Assembly: GCF_947507565.1 (NCBI RefSeq)
Contig: NC_089175.1
Coordinates: forward strand, 3,027,733 to 3,091,732
Length of the DNA: 64,000 nt
Source of the DNA: Oscarella lobularis
Lineage: Eukaryota; Porifera; Homoscleromorpha; Homosclerophorida; Oscarellidae
Reading direction: 5' to 3'
Shown: in pieces, positions 21,069 to 32,173 of the stretch
How positions within the stretch are numbered: the first letter of the stretch is position 1
How the letters are laid out: the number at the start of each line of letters is the position of its first letter
Translations under genes and position numbers: made by a program
The notes under the pieces: model-generated
The model's input: only the letters and a program-made list of their open reading frames with translations
Told to the model about the DNA's origin: nothing
Database searches by the model: none

Positions 21069-24000
21069 ATGGAATGCCAAAACTTGCTCTTGAGTCTCGT
21101 ATCTCAGTACGAAGAAGATCCTGACAGTTTGCGACGGCTTTGTAGAAAGGTGAATGAAGAAGGCACCGTGTTTCGACGTTCTCTTGACTGCAAGTGAGTT
21201 TGGTGGCATCCTGCGCACAGTAGAACGTATATCTGACCCAATTTACGAAGGGATCTTCTCCAACGAACGCTGAGCACTTCTAAAGCAAATAGTCAAACTC
21301 TTGTTCACAGTAAACTGTATAAGGAGAACGCGCGAGATTTGATCGACGTGTGCGTTTAGTTGCTAGATCTACGAAATCCTTTGGCATTGACACACACAGA
21401 GGTAGTACCAGTTAGCTGTTTTTTTTTATATGCGTCCTTCAAACACTAAGTCTTAGAAAGTTGCTCTGCTCTGCTATACCAATTCGCTTTTGAAGAAGTC
21501 GGTCATTACTGGAAAGAACTCGGCGCCACTTTAGGATTCGAAAAACGCGAGCTGGACAACGTCGAAGAGTGGCATCTGAATCACCGACAGGGAGTCAAGT
21601 TCATGGCCTGGACCATGCTTGAGCGATATCAAGCAAAAACTCCAAATTTCAAACGTTACTCTCTAAAAGTCATTCAAAAAAAGCTGGATTGCGTAAAGGA
21701 AAGACGACAGGCAGACGTTTGTGTAAACGTAAAGAAAGCCAAAGGTATAAATCATCGTGTCTTTGCTTGTGGGCACGTGTCGTCATGTTTCTATGAATGT
21801 AGACTTATTGCCATTTGGCATTGTCAATGACCGACGATTCTATGGCAGAGAACGAGAGCTGGAGCAAGTCGCCGACTTTCTCTGGAAAGGCAAAAGGAAA
21901 ACGAGTCGAGTTGAGCCCATTATGTCGCAGGAGATTCAGGTATTCAGACGTCAATCAACCAGCTTTGCAATTGTGTTTGTTACTTGCACTGTTTTAGATT
22001 ATTTCTGGCGTTGGCGGATTGGGAAAATCCAGTCTCGCTTTCCAGTACCTTTTTCGATATGCAGAATCGTACCCCGACGGTGTTTTCTACTTCAGCGCCG
22101 AATCCTTTTGGTCTCTTTTAGAGTCGCTAAAGGAGAGCGTAAGTCTCACTTACGTAGTCACGTTTCTGTTAACCTCTAGCTTATTTTGCAGATTTCAAGA
22201 GTTGCACAGCTGCAAAGAAAGCAACTTCCAACATTTCATTCTTTGAACGAAGCATTACGGCACTTTTGGACTTACTGCAAGAATCGTCCTCGTTCCCTGC
22301 TTCTTTTTGACAACGCTGACGACTTCGATCTTGTTAAAGACTGGTTTCCAGATCCTCTCGTGTCCTGCCACGTCGTCGTGACGACGAGACGAACGCAGAA
22401 GCACGATATCTTCTATCAGCGAAGCGTACGTCTGTTGACACTTGACGTCCTCAAAGACGAGTCCGCTACGCTGGCACTTTGTCGCTGGGCTGGAAAATCT
22501 GAAAAGGATTTTGACACGCTTGAGTTGACGGAAAGGAAGCACGCTCATTTGCTGGCAAACGAGGCTCCGGTCGAAGGCCTGCCTGTTGCCATTGCTCACG
22601 CGGGTTCGTTTATAGATCAACACCGAATATCCTTTCTGCAATACTGGAAAAAGATCGAGAACGAGTCGAAGCAACTCGAAGCCGCGGCTTTAAACCTCGA
22701 CGACTTCCTTCGTTATTTTCATCTATCGCATTTGAAAGAGCCTCTGAAGTTTCACAACGTTTACAGTATCGATCAGTTATTGAAGTGCGATCCTCAGACC
22801 ATCGGCGGGCGCACGGCCTACAATCGAAAGTTACTCGAAAACGCTCAAGCTGCGCTCAAAACGGAGCAACGCGCATTTCTCACTTGGAAAATGGACATAG
22901 ACGACGTCGAAAGCACGTCAGCGTACGCCTATCAGTTGCTAATGTACAGCTCGGTCATGTCTCCGCGATCCATTTCCCTTAACGTCGTCGCGGGAGCGGC
23001 CTTTTCTGAAGTGGCTCCAGTTCATCGTGATTTCAAAGTTGCCGGCGCTCTCCGAACGCTGAACGAGCGTTCATTGATTCAAAAGATAACTGAACCAGAC
23101 AATGACTTCGATGTCTCGTTTTCCATGCATCATTTGATTCAATCGAGCATGCTTCAGAGATTGGGAGAAAACGTCGAGGATCTTCATCGCGTTTTGAAAT
23201 CTGTTGCAAAGGAGCTGATGAATCGGTTGCCCTCCCTGTCTGACATAGCAAAAAACTTGACCGACCCCGCCTTATCGTCTCTGTTTCCTCACTGTCATTC
23301 TGTCGTCGAAAAGATGCTGGAAACAGGCTTGCTAGACGAGGCCTACCCGGGACTCAGTGATTATGCCTGCTCTTTGGCTCTCTGGTACAATGGACGAATT
23401 GCCGAACGACTCAGCGCTCTCAGAGTAGCAGCTCTCGAAGCTTCGGTGGGGCTCTATTCAGTCGAAGAGACTCGAGAAAGAAGACGCCAATGTAAGAAGC
23501 TGTACACCTTCTTTGATTCCTGTTAATACATCTTTCCTCTTTTTAAGATTACCTTATCTGGGCCGTTGCTCAGTTTTCTTCGAATACAACACAATTTGAA
23601 GAAATAGAAGCCACGATCAAAAAGGCTCTTGGAGGAAAAGCATATTATGCTCTCACAGACAAGGAAATTTTGTATTACCGATGCGGTAGGTTTTGAATAA
23701 TTGCTATCATCATTATGTCATTTACTGGTACACTGTGTGCAGAATTGATAGTTCTGGCGAGAGTTTACATACGACAGGGTCAGCTTGATATTGCTGAGGA
23801 AATGCTTCTTAGACTTACGAAAGTGCTGCGTCATTTACCGTCTTCGGCGGAAGTAACGAACACATTGTCGGGTAGGAATTTATCTTAGGAATTTTTTTGA
23901 TCAACTAATTTACAGTTGTAGTAAATTCTTTGCTCTTTGAAATTTACGATAAAGCCAAAAGTTATAATCAAGCCATCATCGTGGCAAGGGAGTCCCTTTT

Positions 24001-25242
24001 GTTGGCGAAGAACAGTCTCTTTGATTCTGACTTTTTTTCGGCCAGCTGTAAGTAGTGATGCCACGGGAACGTCTCGAATCTAAGACTGAGCATTTTCTAG
24101 GTCACGAAAAAATGGCCATGTGCTTTCGACGTCGTGGACAAAGTCGAGAAGCTTTGGAAAATTTTGCGGAAGCTGAGAAACTTTACAGAAGAGTACTTCC
24201 TCCTAATCACGAAATCGTCGGAGATCGTAAGTGAATTTTTTATGAGATGCGCGTTTGCTCTGTAACCTTCGACGTTTCACGTGCGCAGTTCTTCTCCAAA
24301 CGAGCCGCTGTTTGCCTCCGGCCCGCGCCTGTGAAATGTCTCGTGAAGGGCTTGCTATTCTTAAATCCGCTTGTTCTCCTGGGCATCCTCGTTTATCAAA
24401 TGGTACATCGGCGGTCAAATAATAGTGTATTTTCTTCATTATTTATGTAGCTTTATACTATCATGGCACTAATCTGGTTTCGTTGCGACAAAACGACGAG
24501 GCTATTAAATGCTTTGAAGACTGTTTGGCTTTCTTGGAGGCTGGCCCACAGCGGCGGGACGCGCTATCAATCAAAGCTCTCTGTGAGTTTTATCATTTAT
24601 GTACTGCAGTTTTCGTTCTGTTCAATTGCATTTGCACATTAGGCCTAACGGCGTTGGCTAACGCTTTATGGGGCAGGGACTCAATTCAAAGCTGCACAGA
24701 ACAGAAACGGGAAAGAATTGTCAAATACTTTCAGCAAGCGATTGAGTTATTTACAATACTCAATCCCAAAGGAAGTATGGAAATGACGCCAGGTAATTGT
24801 TGTTGAATTTTCTTGTTGTTACATTACGCTATTAACAAAAATTTATGCCGCAGCACTTTATGGTCTTTCGTCTTTATATGCTGATATCGGAAAAGCATCC
24901 GAAGCAGCTAAACTAATGGACAAAGCTTGGCATTTCGCTCAGCGTCTTCCTATCGAAAATCCAATGAAAATGAAAGGTTTTGAATGTTTTTAGTCTTATG
25001 CTTCTCTGCAACCTGTCAGCGGGTTTCTTAGTTTGTAAATGGTACGTGAAGGCGTTGATCGCAAGTGATCAATTGGCTAAAGCTGTTAGCGTTGCACTGC
25101 AGGCTAAAGAAGAATGTGGACATCTTCACTCTTATCACCCATCGTTTCAGCAGTGTAAGCATTTTACCTCTAGAAACTTCTATAATAAGACTTTTGTTAC
25201 TTTTTAGTGCAGGATATATTATTTTGTTTGCAATCAGTGTGA
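21069..25242 (+). CDS. Death-domain / NB-ARC / TPR protein (Apaf-1/NLR-like STAND ATPase)
   Basis: Exons at 21069-21193 and from 21251 encode a helical N-terminus (LLLSLVSQYEEDPDSLRRLC) that looks death-fold-like (DED or CARD). Exon 21457-21744 is a death domain (HYWKELGATLGFEKRELDNV). Exons 21803-21949, 21998-22138 and 22192-23491 encode an NB-ARC ATPase: FYGRERELEQV entry, Walker A GVGGLGKSS, Walker B LLLFDNADD, VVVTTRR sensor, GLPVAIA, and MHH at the MHD position. Eleven short exons (23548-25242) encode TPR-like repeats, for example QNDEAIKCFEDCLAFLE and QSREALENFAEAEKLY. The gene ends with a stop at 25240. Such proteins oligomerise on sensing a signal and recruit death-fold partners. The exon join between 21350 and 21457 is unresolved: the simple reading hits a stop, so a missed small exon is likely. 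Confidence 0.82.
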
Positions 25243-25284
25243 TCATCCTATGGTTATTTTTATTGAAACTGCTGTATTACGAAT

Positions 25285-26815
25285 GTGGTAGGTTTAAATT
25301 ATTGTCATCAACAACATATTATTTACTGGTATACAGAATTGATAACTCTCGCGAAAGTGTACATACGACGCGATCAGCTAGATATCGCTGAAAAAATGCT
25401 TCTTAGACTTACTAAAGCGTTGCGTCATTTACCGGCCGAAGTACCAAGCATGTTGACTGGTAGGAATTATCCATTTGACCAAACTAACTACAACTGCAGT
25501 TTTAGTAAATAGTATGCTTACTGAAATTAACGACAAAGCCGAAAATTATAATCAAGCAATCGTCATGGCGAAGATGTGTCTTTCGTTGGCAAGAAACAGT
25601 CCTTTTGCATCGGACCTTCTTTCTGCTAGCTGTAAGTAGGGATGCCGCTTGAACGCCTTCAATCTAAGACTGAACATTTTCCAGGTCACCTAGAAATGGC
25701 CAGGTTATGTATGTGTAGTGGACAAAGTCGAGAAGCTTTAGAAAATTTTGAAAAAGCTGAGAAACTTTACAGAACAACACTGCCTCCAAGTCACGAAATT
25801 TTGGATGAATGTAAGGGAATTTTAATCAAGACGCGCGTTTGCTCTCTTACTTTCAAATTTGTACATGTAGTTCTTGTCTTTATGAGTGGCTGTGACCGTT
25901 TGTCTTCGGCACGCGCCTGTGAATTATCTCGCGAAGGACTTGCTATTCTTAAATCCACCTGTTCTCCTACTCATCCTCGACTATCTTATGGTACGTTGGT
26001 AATCCATATATTTTTTTCTTCCTTATTTTTGTAGCCCTGTACTATCATGGTACTAATCTGGTATCGCACCACCAGAGACAGGACGAGGAGACTATTAAAT
26101 GCTTTGAAGACTGTTTAGCTTTATTGGATGCTGATCCACAGGAGCCAAAAGCAATGTTAATCAAAGCTAACTGTGAGTTTATCACTGATGAATTTTTCTC
26201 ATTGTGTTTAATTGCATTAGGTCTAACGGTGTTGGGTGTCGCTTTGCGCAAGGACTTACGTCAACGTTACACAAAGCAAAAGCAGAAAAGAGCTGTCAAA
26301 TACTTTCAGCAAGCGATTAAGTTCTTTACAATACTCAACCCCGAAGGAAGTATTTTAATGACGGCAGGTAATTATTACAGTATTTTCTAATTGTTTTATT
26401 ATGCTATTATGCCGCAGCACTTTACGATCTTTCAAAATTGTAGGCTGATAGTGGAAAAGTATCTGAAGCAGCCAGATTGATGGACCAAGCTTGGCATTTT
26501 GCTCAGCGTCTTCCTATCAAAAATTCACTAAAAATGGAAGGTTCTGAATTTTATTCTTATGTTTCTGCAGCCTGTCAGCCGGTTTCTTAGTCTGTAAATG
26601 GTACGTAAAGACGTTGATCACAAGTAATCAATCGGCTAAAGCTGTGAGCGTTGCAGTGCACGCTAAAGAAGAATGCAAACATCTGTACTCTGATCAACCG
26701 TCGTTTCAGCACAGTAAGAGTTTTACTTTATTTCTTGCAGTTAATAAGAATTGTTTGTATTTCCTCTTAGTGCAGGATATATTATTGCCATTGAAATTGT
26801 TGTAGGTCTATTCCA
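25285..26815 (+). pseudogene. Decayed tandem copy of the TPR exons
   Basis: From LLYYEC at 25281 the sequence repeats exons 23743-25242 of the upstream gene in the same order, introns included (for example QLDIAEKMLLRLTKALRHLP, QSREALENFEKAEKLY, IKCFEDCLALLDA). The left breakpoint falls inside the exon that ends LYYRC in the parent. One copied exon has an in-frame TAG near 26444 (LSKL*ADSGK), and the copy cannot be joined in frame to the parent's last exon because the join makes a stop. It lacks a start, so it looks like a segmental duplication in decay. Confidence 0.75.
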
Positions 26816-27381
26816 GTACTATTATTGGAATGACTTAACTGTACTGTCATATTGTTGTACCTAAGCAAACTAAAGACTCGTTGGAAAGAGAGAGACGAGA
26901 AACAGAAAACAGTAAAGCCGTATGTTTCTTTGTTAGATGCAACGGGATGAAAACCTTCTCCTGAAAAAGAAGGGTACATATTGTGCTGCACTCACAAATT
27001 TTGGCACATAGATACCCTTGACGGTATCAAATTTACACGCCAGACATGGCAGCAGTGAGGTCAGTTCTGAGTCAGCACTGAACCCAATGTGGGCTACTAG
27101 GCAGTTTTCTATAGTGTTTTACTTAGAAAGCCACGACAGAGAGATTCTATTCCAGAGACGAACTTCACATAGAAAGGGGCTCTATGCAGAGGCTTCAATT
27201 AATCAAAAGGAGGAGACAAAACAGAAAAGAAGTGTAAGTCGAAATTGAGATTCAAGCTAGACGGGAGGGGTACATGTATTGCAACAGACCACGTTGGAAT
27301 TTTCCAAATTTTAAACTGTTCTACTAAAAAGTTTGTGTATTACTAAAAACGTCGTCATGGTATCTAGTTCTACGTACTATA
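26816..27381. other. Tail-to-tail spacer, no gene recognised
   Basis: Lies between the TPR pseudogene and the minus-strand GTPase-death gene. One short plus frame (27018-27248) has no supporting feature. Confidence 0.4.
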
Positions 27382-29722
27382 TTACTTTTTCTTACCTAAT
27401 GCATCAAGAAAGTTACTGGCAAAAGGAAAAACTTTGCATGCCGTTTCTTTTAGTTGTTCTTCATTCAACGCAATGCATAGTTGGCGTATAGACGCACCTG
27501 ATTTTTGTAGCATTTGATAGGACTGCTCTCGAACGTAGTCGTTATCCTTCTCAATTAAGACAATCTCTTCTGAACCCATAGAAAGTCTCCTTGCAATAAA
27601 CTTCCATTCTTTGATAATGTTTTTAGACAGATCAGTAAGCTGCAGTTCAGTTGGTTTTTTATCTAAATTGACGCAATCCGATTCGTCATCTACACGAAAA
27701 AAAACTCGCAAAACCCCAACGAAATAGAGAGTTCCTATACAACTACATACCTGTAGCAGTGTATGACTGAGAAAAAGTTAGTGGGCTTGTAGGCGCATCT
27801 TTTGGGAGGAGGTAGATCTTGAGAGGATTGCTGTCTAATTTTGTCGGCTTGTAGTTGAAAACAGAATAAACAGAAGCAGGCTTTTGCCAATATGTGCAGT
27901 CTAACATGACGGAAGACAAATCGTCTATGTCTTCTTGACATGATTTCAGTTTGAGAAAGCAGTTCCTGGTTAAAAACTGGTACGCGGAACCCCCGATCAC
28001 TTGCCGTAGTTGTTCTCCACTAAATTCCATGTGTTTGTCCTTACTTTCTATAAACGAATCGTTTTCCTCTTTGTTTAGGGTGATTTCGAGGTATTGCTTT
28101 TCAACAGCCGTACCTTGACATCGAAAATACCAGTCACTCCCAAACGTGTAGCCGTCTGTTCTCGCCTTTGCGCGTATCTGCTTTATGTTCGGTTCGCATT
28201 GACATGAAATTACTGCTTTTAACTCGATTTGTTGGTCTCTATAGTCTTTCCTGAAGAAGAGGGAGAGGACGACTGTGAATGGGCCAGGAAGGCTAAGTAT
28301 GCAGATTTTGCAGAAGGAGAAGGATTCTATTTCAATACGTTGAGCGTCAGTGAGGCGAATTGTAGTCGTTCCAAATTTTGCTAAAGGAGCTTGTTCCCGA
28401 AGATTTGCCATAAATTTGTATTCTTTAGGAGCACTCCAACCATCATTATAATAAAGGCAAAATTGGGGATCGCAGCAGCTGAAATGCCCAAGTGAAAAGG
28501 TGATAGTAATGGTGTTAGTGAAAGTCACTCGATGAGGCAATATTTGAAGAAGATTAGCAAAAGTTGTCTTTCCATTTATTGTCAGATTGTTTTCAGCTGA
28601 AAAAGACGACAGTTTGATGAACAGAGGCTCTGAAGTAGCTCCTTCAGAAATTCTCAATGTTACCCCAGGTGGCAGCAGCCTTAGTTCTCCTCCTCTAATA
28701 CCAATTCTTCTGTTACAATCCGCCTTGTTTTTCTTTAGGGTTACTCTCTGATGATTAATTTGGAGGTGACACGTTATTGCAGAACTATGTGCTTTCTGCA
28801 AGGATACGTCGTCCTCCCTAATCACGAGACCTTCCAGAAGGTCGCCTCCTTTGTATTCTTCCGTGCTTTTTTGTTTTCCTTCGGTCTTCGATCGAGCTTT
28901 TCCTTTCTTATTCTGGGTATCTATCAATTTATCTATGTCTATTTCTTGTTCAAGACTTCGAACAATTTTCGACGGCGTCAGATCTTTTGTTTCAAAAAGA
29001 CGGTCACATTCATCATGCCGGGCTAGACACTGGCATTTAATACGAATAGTGCGTTTCTCAACAGACGCGTGTAATTCTACGATGGAAGCTGCATCTTCTC
29101 CTTTCTTAGGAGAAGTAGGGAGGGCGCTAACTACGTCATCGACGACAAATTGAAACATGTCCTTCACGTTTGTACCCTGAAGAGCTGACGTTCTGGGAGC
29201 TTCGATGAGCTCGCTGAAACGACTTGAAGTAACGAATTGGGCAGATGTTGACTTATCTACCTGACTTGGGAGATCAGTTTTGTTACCTACGATATAAAAT
29301 CTTGCAACGGAACGAGTAGACACATGAAGAAAGGCGTCGTCTATCCAATTATGAAGGGACTGAAAAGTAAATTCATCGTTGGCGGCGTAAACGAATAGAA
29401 AAGCGTCCGTTTTACGATAGATACTCTTTGTTACGCTCCGATGGTACCTCTCTTGACCCGCCGTGTCCACTAGAGTTACCTTAAGCAACGCCCACTTTCA
29501 ACTTAGTGACAGGCGTTGTAATCTCATTCTGCTTACTTGAATGCGCCTGTTGGAAGTTGATATGTAATTTCTCGTACATTCCGCCAGTGATTGGAAGCTT
29601 TCTTCTGGATGTTTTATTCTCTCGTCCGATATAAGAGGATCAAAGAATCGCAAAAAAAGCGACGTTTTTCCAACGTTGACGTCACCGAGCAAGGCCATCC
29701 TTACTTCAAGAAGGCTTTCCAT
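27382..29722 (-). CDS. Rab-like GTPase - ZU5 - UPA-like - death domain fusion protein
   Basis: Three exons, 29722-29537, 29479-27751 and 27689-27382, give 740 aa with matching phases. Residues 1-180 are a small GTPase: P-loop GDVNVGKTS (13-21), DTAGQER (67-73), NKTD (128-131), TSALQG (159-164). A charged linker (about 180-320) follows, then a ZU5 domain (about 325-456; GGELRLLPPGVTLRISEGAT) with HFS at 394-396, in the place where PIDD and UNC5CL carry autoproteolytic HFS sites. Then come a UPA-like region (about 457-625) and, in the last exon, a death domain (about 655-725; IIKEWKFIARRLSMGSEEI). The C-terminus has no prenylation motif. ZU5-UPA-DD is the PIDD/UNC5/ankyrin module; the Rab-like head is unusual. 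A role in nucleotide-controlled death-domain signalling is inferred. Confidence 0.87.
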
Positions 29723-30335
29723 GGAACCTGGTGTTTTACAATCCGGGTGTGCTGCTCACGAGGTGCTACTCAGGTCTCAGGCCACTACAGTAAAACCAAA
29801 AATGTGCAAGATGCAAGGATAATAGCATAGCAGCAGTGTTTTAGAATCACCGGTCACTAAGCGTTTAAGAAGAACTTCTACCCAAATTCGGAGTCCTCAA
29901 CTGCTCTCACGTGCATTTGTATTCATCCGGGTTGCGCGACACTGCACACTGGAATTTTTCTAGGGCTACTAAGGCTGCTGCTGGCCTAGCGAACGACCGT
30001 CAAAGCATTCCGCGCGAGGGTGGATGATTCATAAAGATAGCTGGTGAGCGTGTCACTGAGCGAGCAATCGAAGGACCCCGTTGTTCCCCGCAAGATCATG
30101 CAACCGGGTGCGCTTGCGTTCTTTTTTTCACGCAGGACGTCCGACACTCCTTCGGCAGGCTTTGCGAAGGTCGCACTCCACGAAGCCAACAGCGCGCCGT
30201 GGCTCCAGCTCTCTTCGAAGCGTTTCCTGCAGCTAACAGTCAGACTGACCGCGCAATTCTCAGCACGCGAGAACAATAGGGGCAATATTGTCCGTTATTT
30301 TGGCTTTTTGAGGTACGAACCGCCGTTTTTTTCGT
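29723..30335. other. Upstream region of the GTPase-death gene
   Basis: 5' flank of the minus-strand gene. Open frames near 30000-30360 on both strands overlap each other and have no domain features. Promoter elements were not recognised. Confidence 0.4.
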
Positions 30336-30735
30336 TTGTGGGCACACGTCATGTTTTTCTATGAATGTAGACTCGCTGTACTATATCAATGACCGACGAG
30401 AGAACGAGAGCTAGAGCAAGTCACCGACTTCCTCTGGAAAGGCAAAAGGAAAACGAGTCCATTCTGTCGCAGGAGATCCAGGCAATCAATCCGCCTTACA
30501 GTCGCGTTTGTTACTTGTGCTGTTTAGGTTATGTTATTTCTGACATTGACGGATTGGGAAAATCCAATTTCTATGCCAGGATCATACATCGGTCAGCGCC
30601 CAATACTTTTGGTCACTTTTTAGAGTTGCTAAGGGAAGTTACAGTTTTTCTTACGTAGTTGTGATTGTGTTGTCTGATTCTCTTATTTCAAGAGTTGCCA
30701 CAGCTGCAAAGAAAGCAACTGCCAACGTTGTATTC
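30336..30735 (+). pseudogene. Degenerate copy of NB-ARC exons
   Basis: The stretch copies 21770-22240 of the death/NB-ARC gene in the same order: TGTGGGCAC.CGTCATGTTTCTATGAATGTAGAC, then a decayed GRERELEQV block, the intron, and a P-loop exon reduced to DGLGKSN where the parent has GVGGLGKSS. Frames are broken by small indels and the intron donor is altered. It is a dead fragment showing that this gene type has been copied locally. Confidence 0.75.
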
Positions 30736-30894
30736 TTTCACAACGAGGCACTGCGGGTAGCTACTCCTTCTGATGTCGTCTCATTCAAGTGAAGCAGGTA
30801 TGATTCTCTTTCTCTTTGACTGTGTCTTTCTTTCTCTATGTAGACTCATTCATGGATCATATTGACGAGGTGATGAAGAGCTTTCCGATGTCTT

Positions 30895-31290
30895 CATTCA
30901 CCCCTGGGCCCCGGGGTGACTAAACAAAACCGGCCCAACTCTGTTGTCACGAGGTTAAATTGGCTGACCTGCTGTTGGGGGTTATGCAGTCGACCCCTCC
31001 CCCTCCAGGACTGCGGTGGGAAAAAAAGTAGTCCCCCTGGAATCAGGCTGACAGTGCTCACATCAGAGGCTGCCCAGTCCCAGGCGTCTGAGCCAAGAGA
31101 ATAAACGGGCTCTAACTCCGATCGAGGGGAGTATGGAGTGACCCCCACTTTGAAGCCTGCACGGGCTTCCGTAACACGGAGCGCATGCAGGTGGACAGCG
31201 AATGCAAAGGAGACTGCACAAATTTTTGTACTTCCGGTTTATTTCCGGGTATATTAAATAAAAGATTTTCTAACATACGTTGCGTTTGCG
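30895..31290. repeat. GC-rich unique-looking insert, possible mobile-element end
   Basis: Composition changes sharply at a CCCCTGGGCCCCGGGG palindrome (about 30901) and the segment ends in an A/T-rich tail with AATAAA (31257-31262). It has no intact frame. Such a GC-rich body with a poly(A)-like end suggests a retroelement 3' end, but no protein similarity is visible. Directly downstream GGTCTTGC(C/T)CAGGACCCC occurs twice (about 31308 and 31350). Confidence 0.25.
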
Positions 31291-32173
31291 GCCTTTTTTG
31301 TTGACGGGGTCTTGCCCAGGACCCCGGAAGAGCAGTTTCTTTGGTCTTGCTCAGGACCCCCTATATCCTGGCTAACATGCAATACAATGTAAATGAAACA
31401 GAAAATAAAACCAGTTTATATTTCGTCTCTTGTTTCTTCATCTGTTTTGTTGGACTGTTCAATGACTTGGTAGACCCGCAGTAACCATTGATATAGAGAA
31501 GCAGATGCGCTGATGAAGTTGGAAAGCTAGACAGAAATAGTTTATCAGTTCTTCTAGCCTATTCAGTATGCCATAAGACCTGCTTGTTTTCAAGGTGGCT
31601 TCAATTCATTATACTGTACTGACAAAATCTTGCTTCCTTGTTTGGCTTCTAAGACAAGGAAAATTGAGTTTGAAGCATGCAAAAAGCTCAGCGATACCCA
31701 AACCCAACACAGCACGCCTAATCATAGAAAAAGAGTGAAGCACCTACAAAGGGACCCTCAGCCTAAAACAACAGCGCAGACCGCAATGGCTAGTCTGACC
31801 ATTGAGGATCCCCCTTGAGACGGAACATGGAAGCAAAATTAAGTTTCGACGGAGCAGTGCAAACCTGCTTGTGTATGATGATGATAACGATGAGCCCGAG
31901 AAAGCAATTTCCAGCAGAAGACAACGCTGAACCGGTGGACGCGTTCGACGTTTGGATGGGCACGTGAGCAGCGACAGCCCGTACGCTAAAAGAATTTATA
32001 GCGATCGAGTACTGCTGCAGAGCAACCCGATGTTCAAAGGACAGCAACATTCATACATGTACATGCTAACCAAATGGCAGTTGTCCATCTAGCGCAACAT
32101 ATAATAAAAAAAATAGATAGATTATTCTAACTAGATGCAAAAAACAAGAGTGAACAACTTACTGACGTTAAGG
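31291..32173. other. Intergenic region
   Basis: No gene could be supported. A minus frame at 31790-32050 contains a short hydrophobic run but has no splice or start context that fits. Confidence 0.4.

Noticed and set aside
25208-25298. Hydrophobic exon (GYIILFAISVIILWLFLL) at the end of the TPR gene as a membrane segment
   Set aside because: The frame needed does not match the phase of the preceding exon. The in-phase reading LQDIL-stop is conserved in the duplicate copy.
30895-31290. Complete retrotransposon
   Set aside because: Only a GC-rich body and an A/T-rich end are visible; no open frame, terminal repeats or target-site duplication could be shown.
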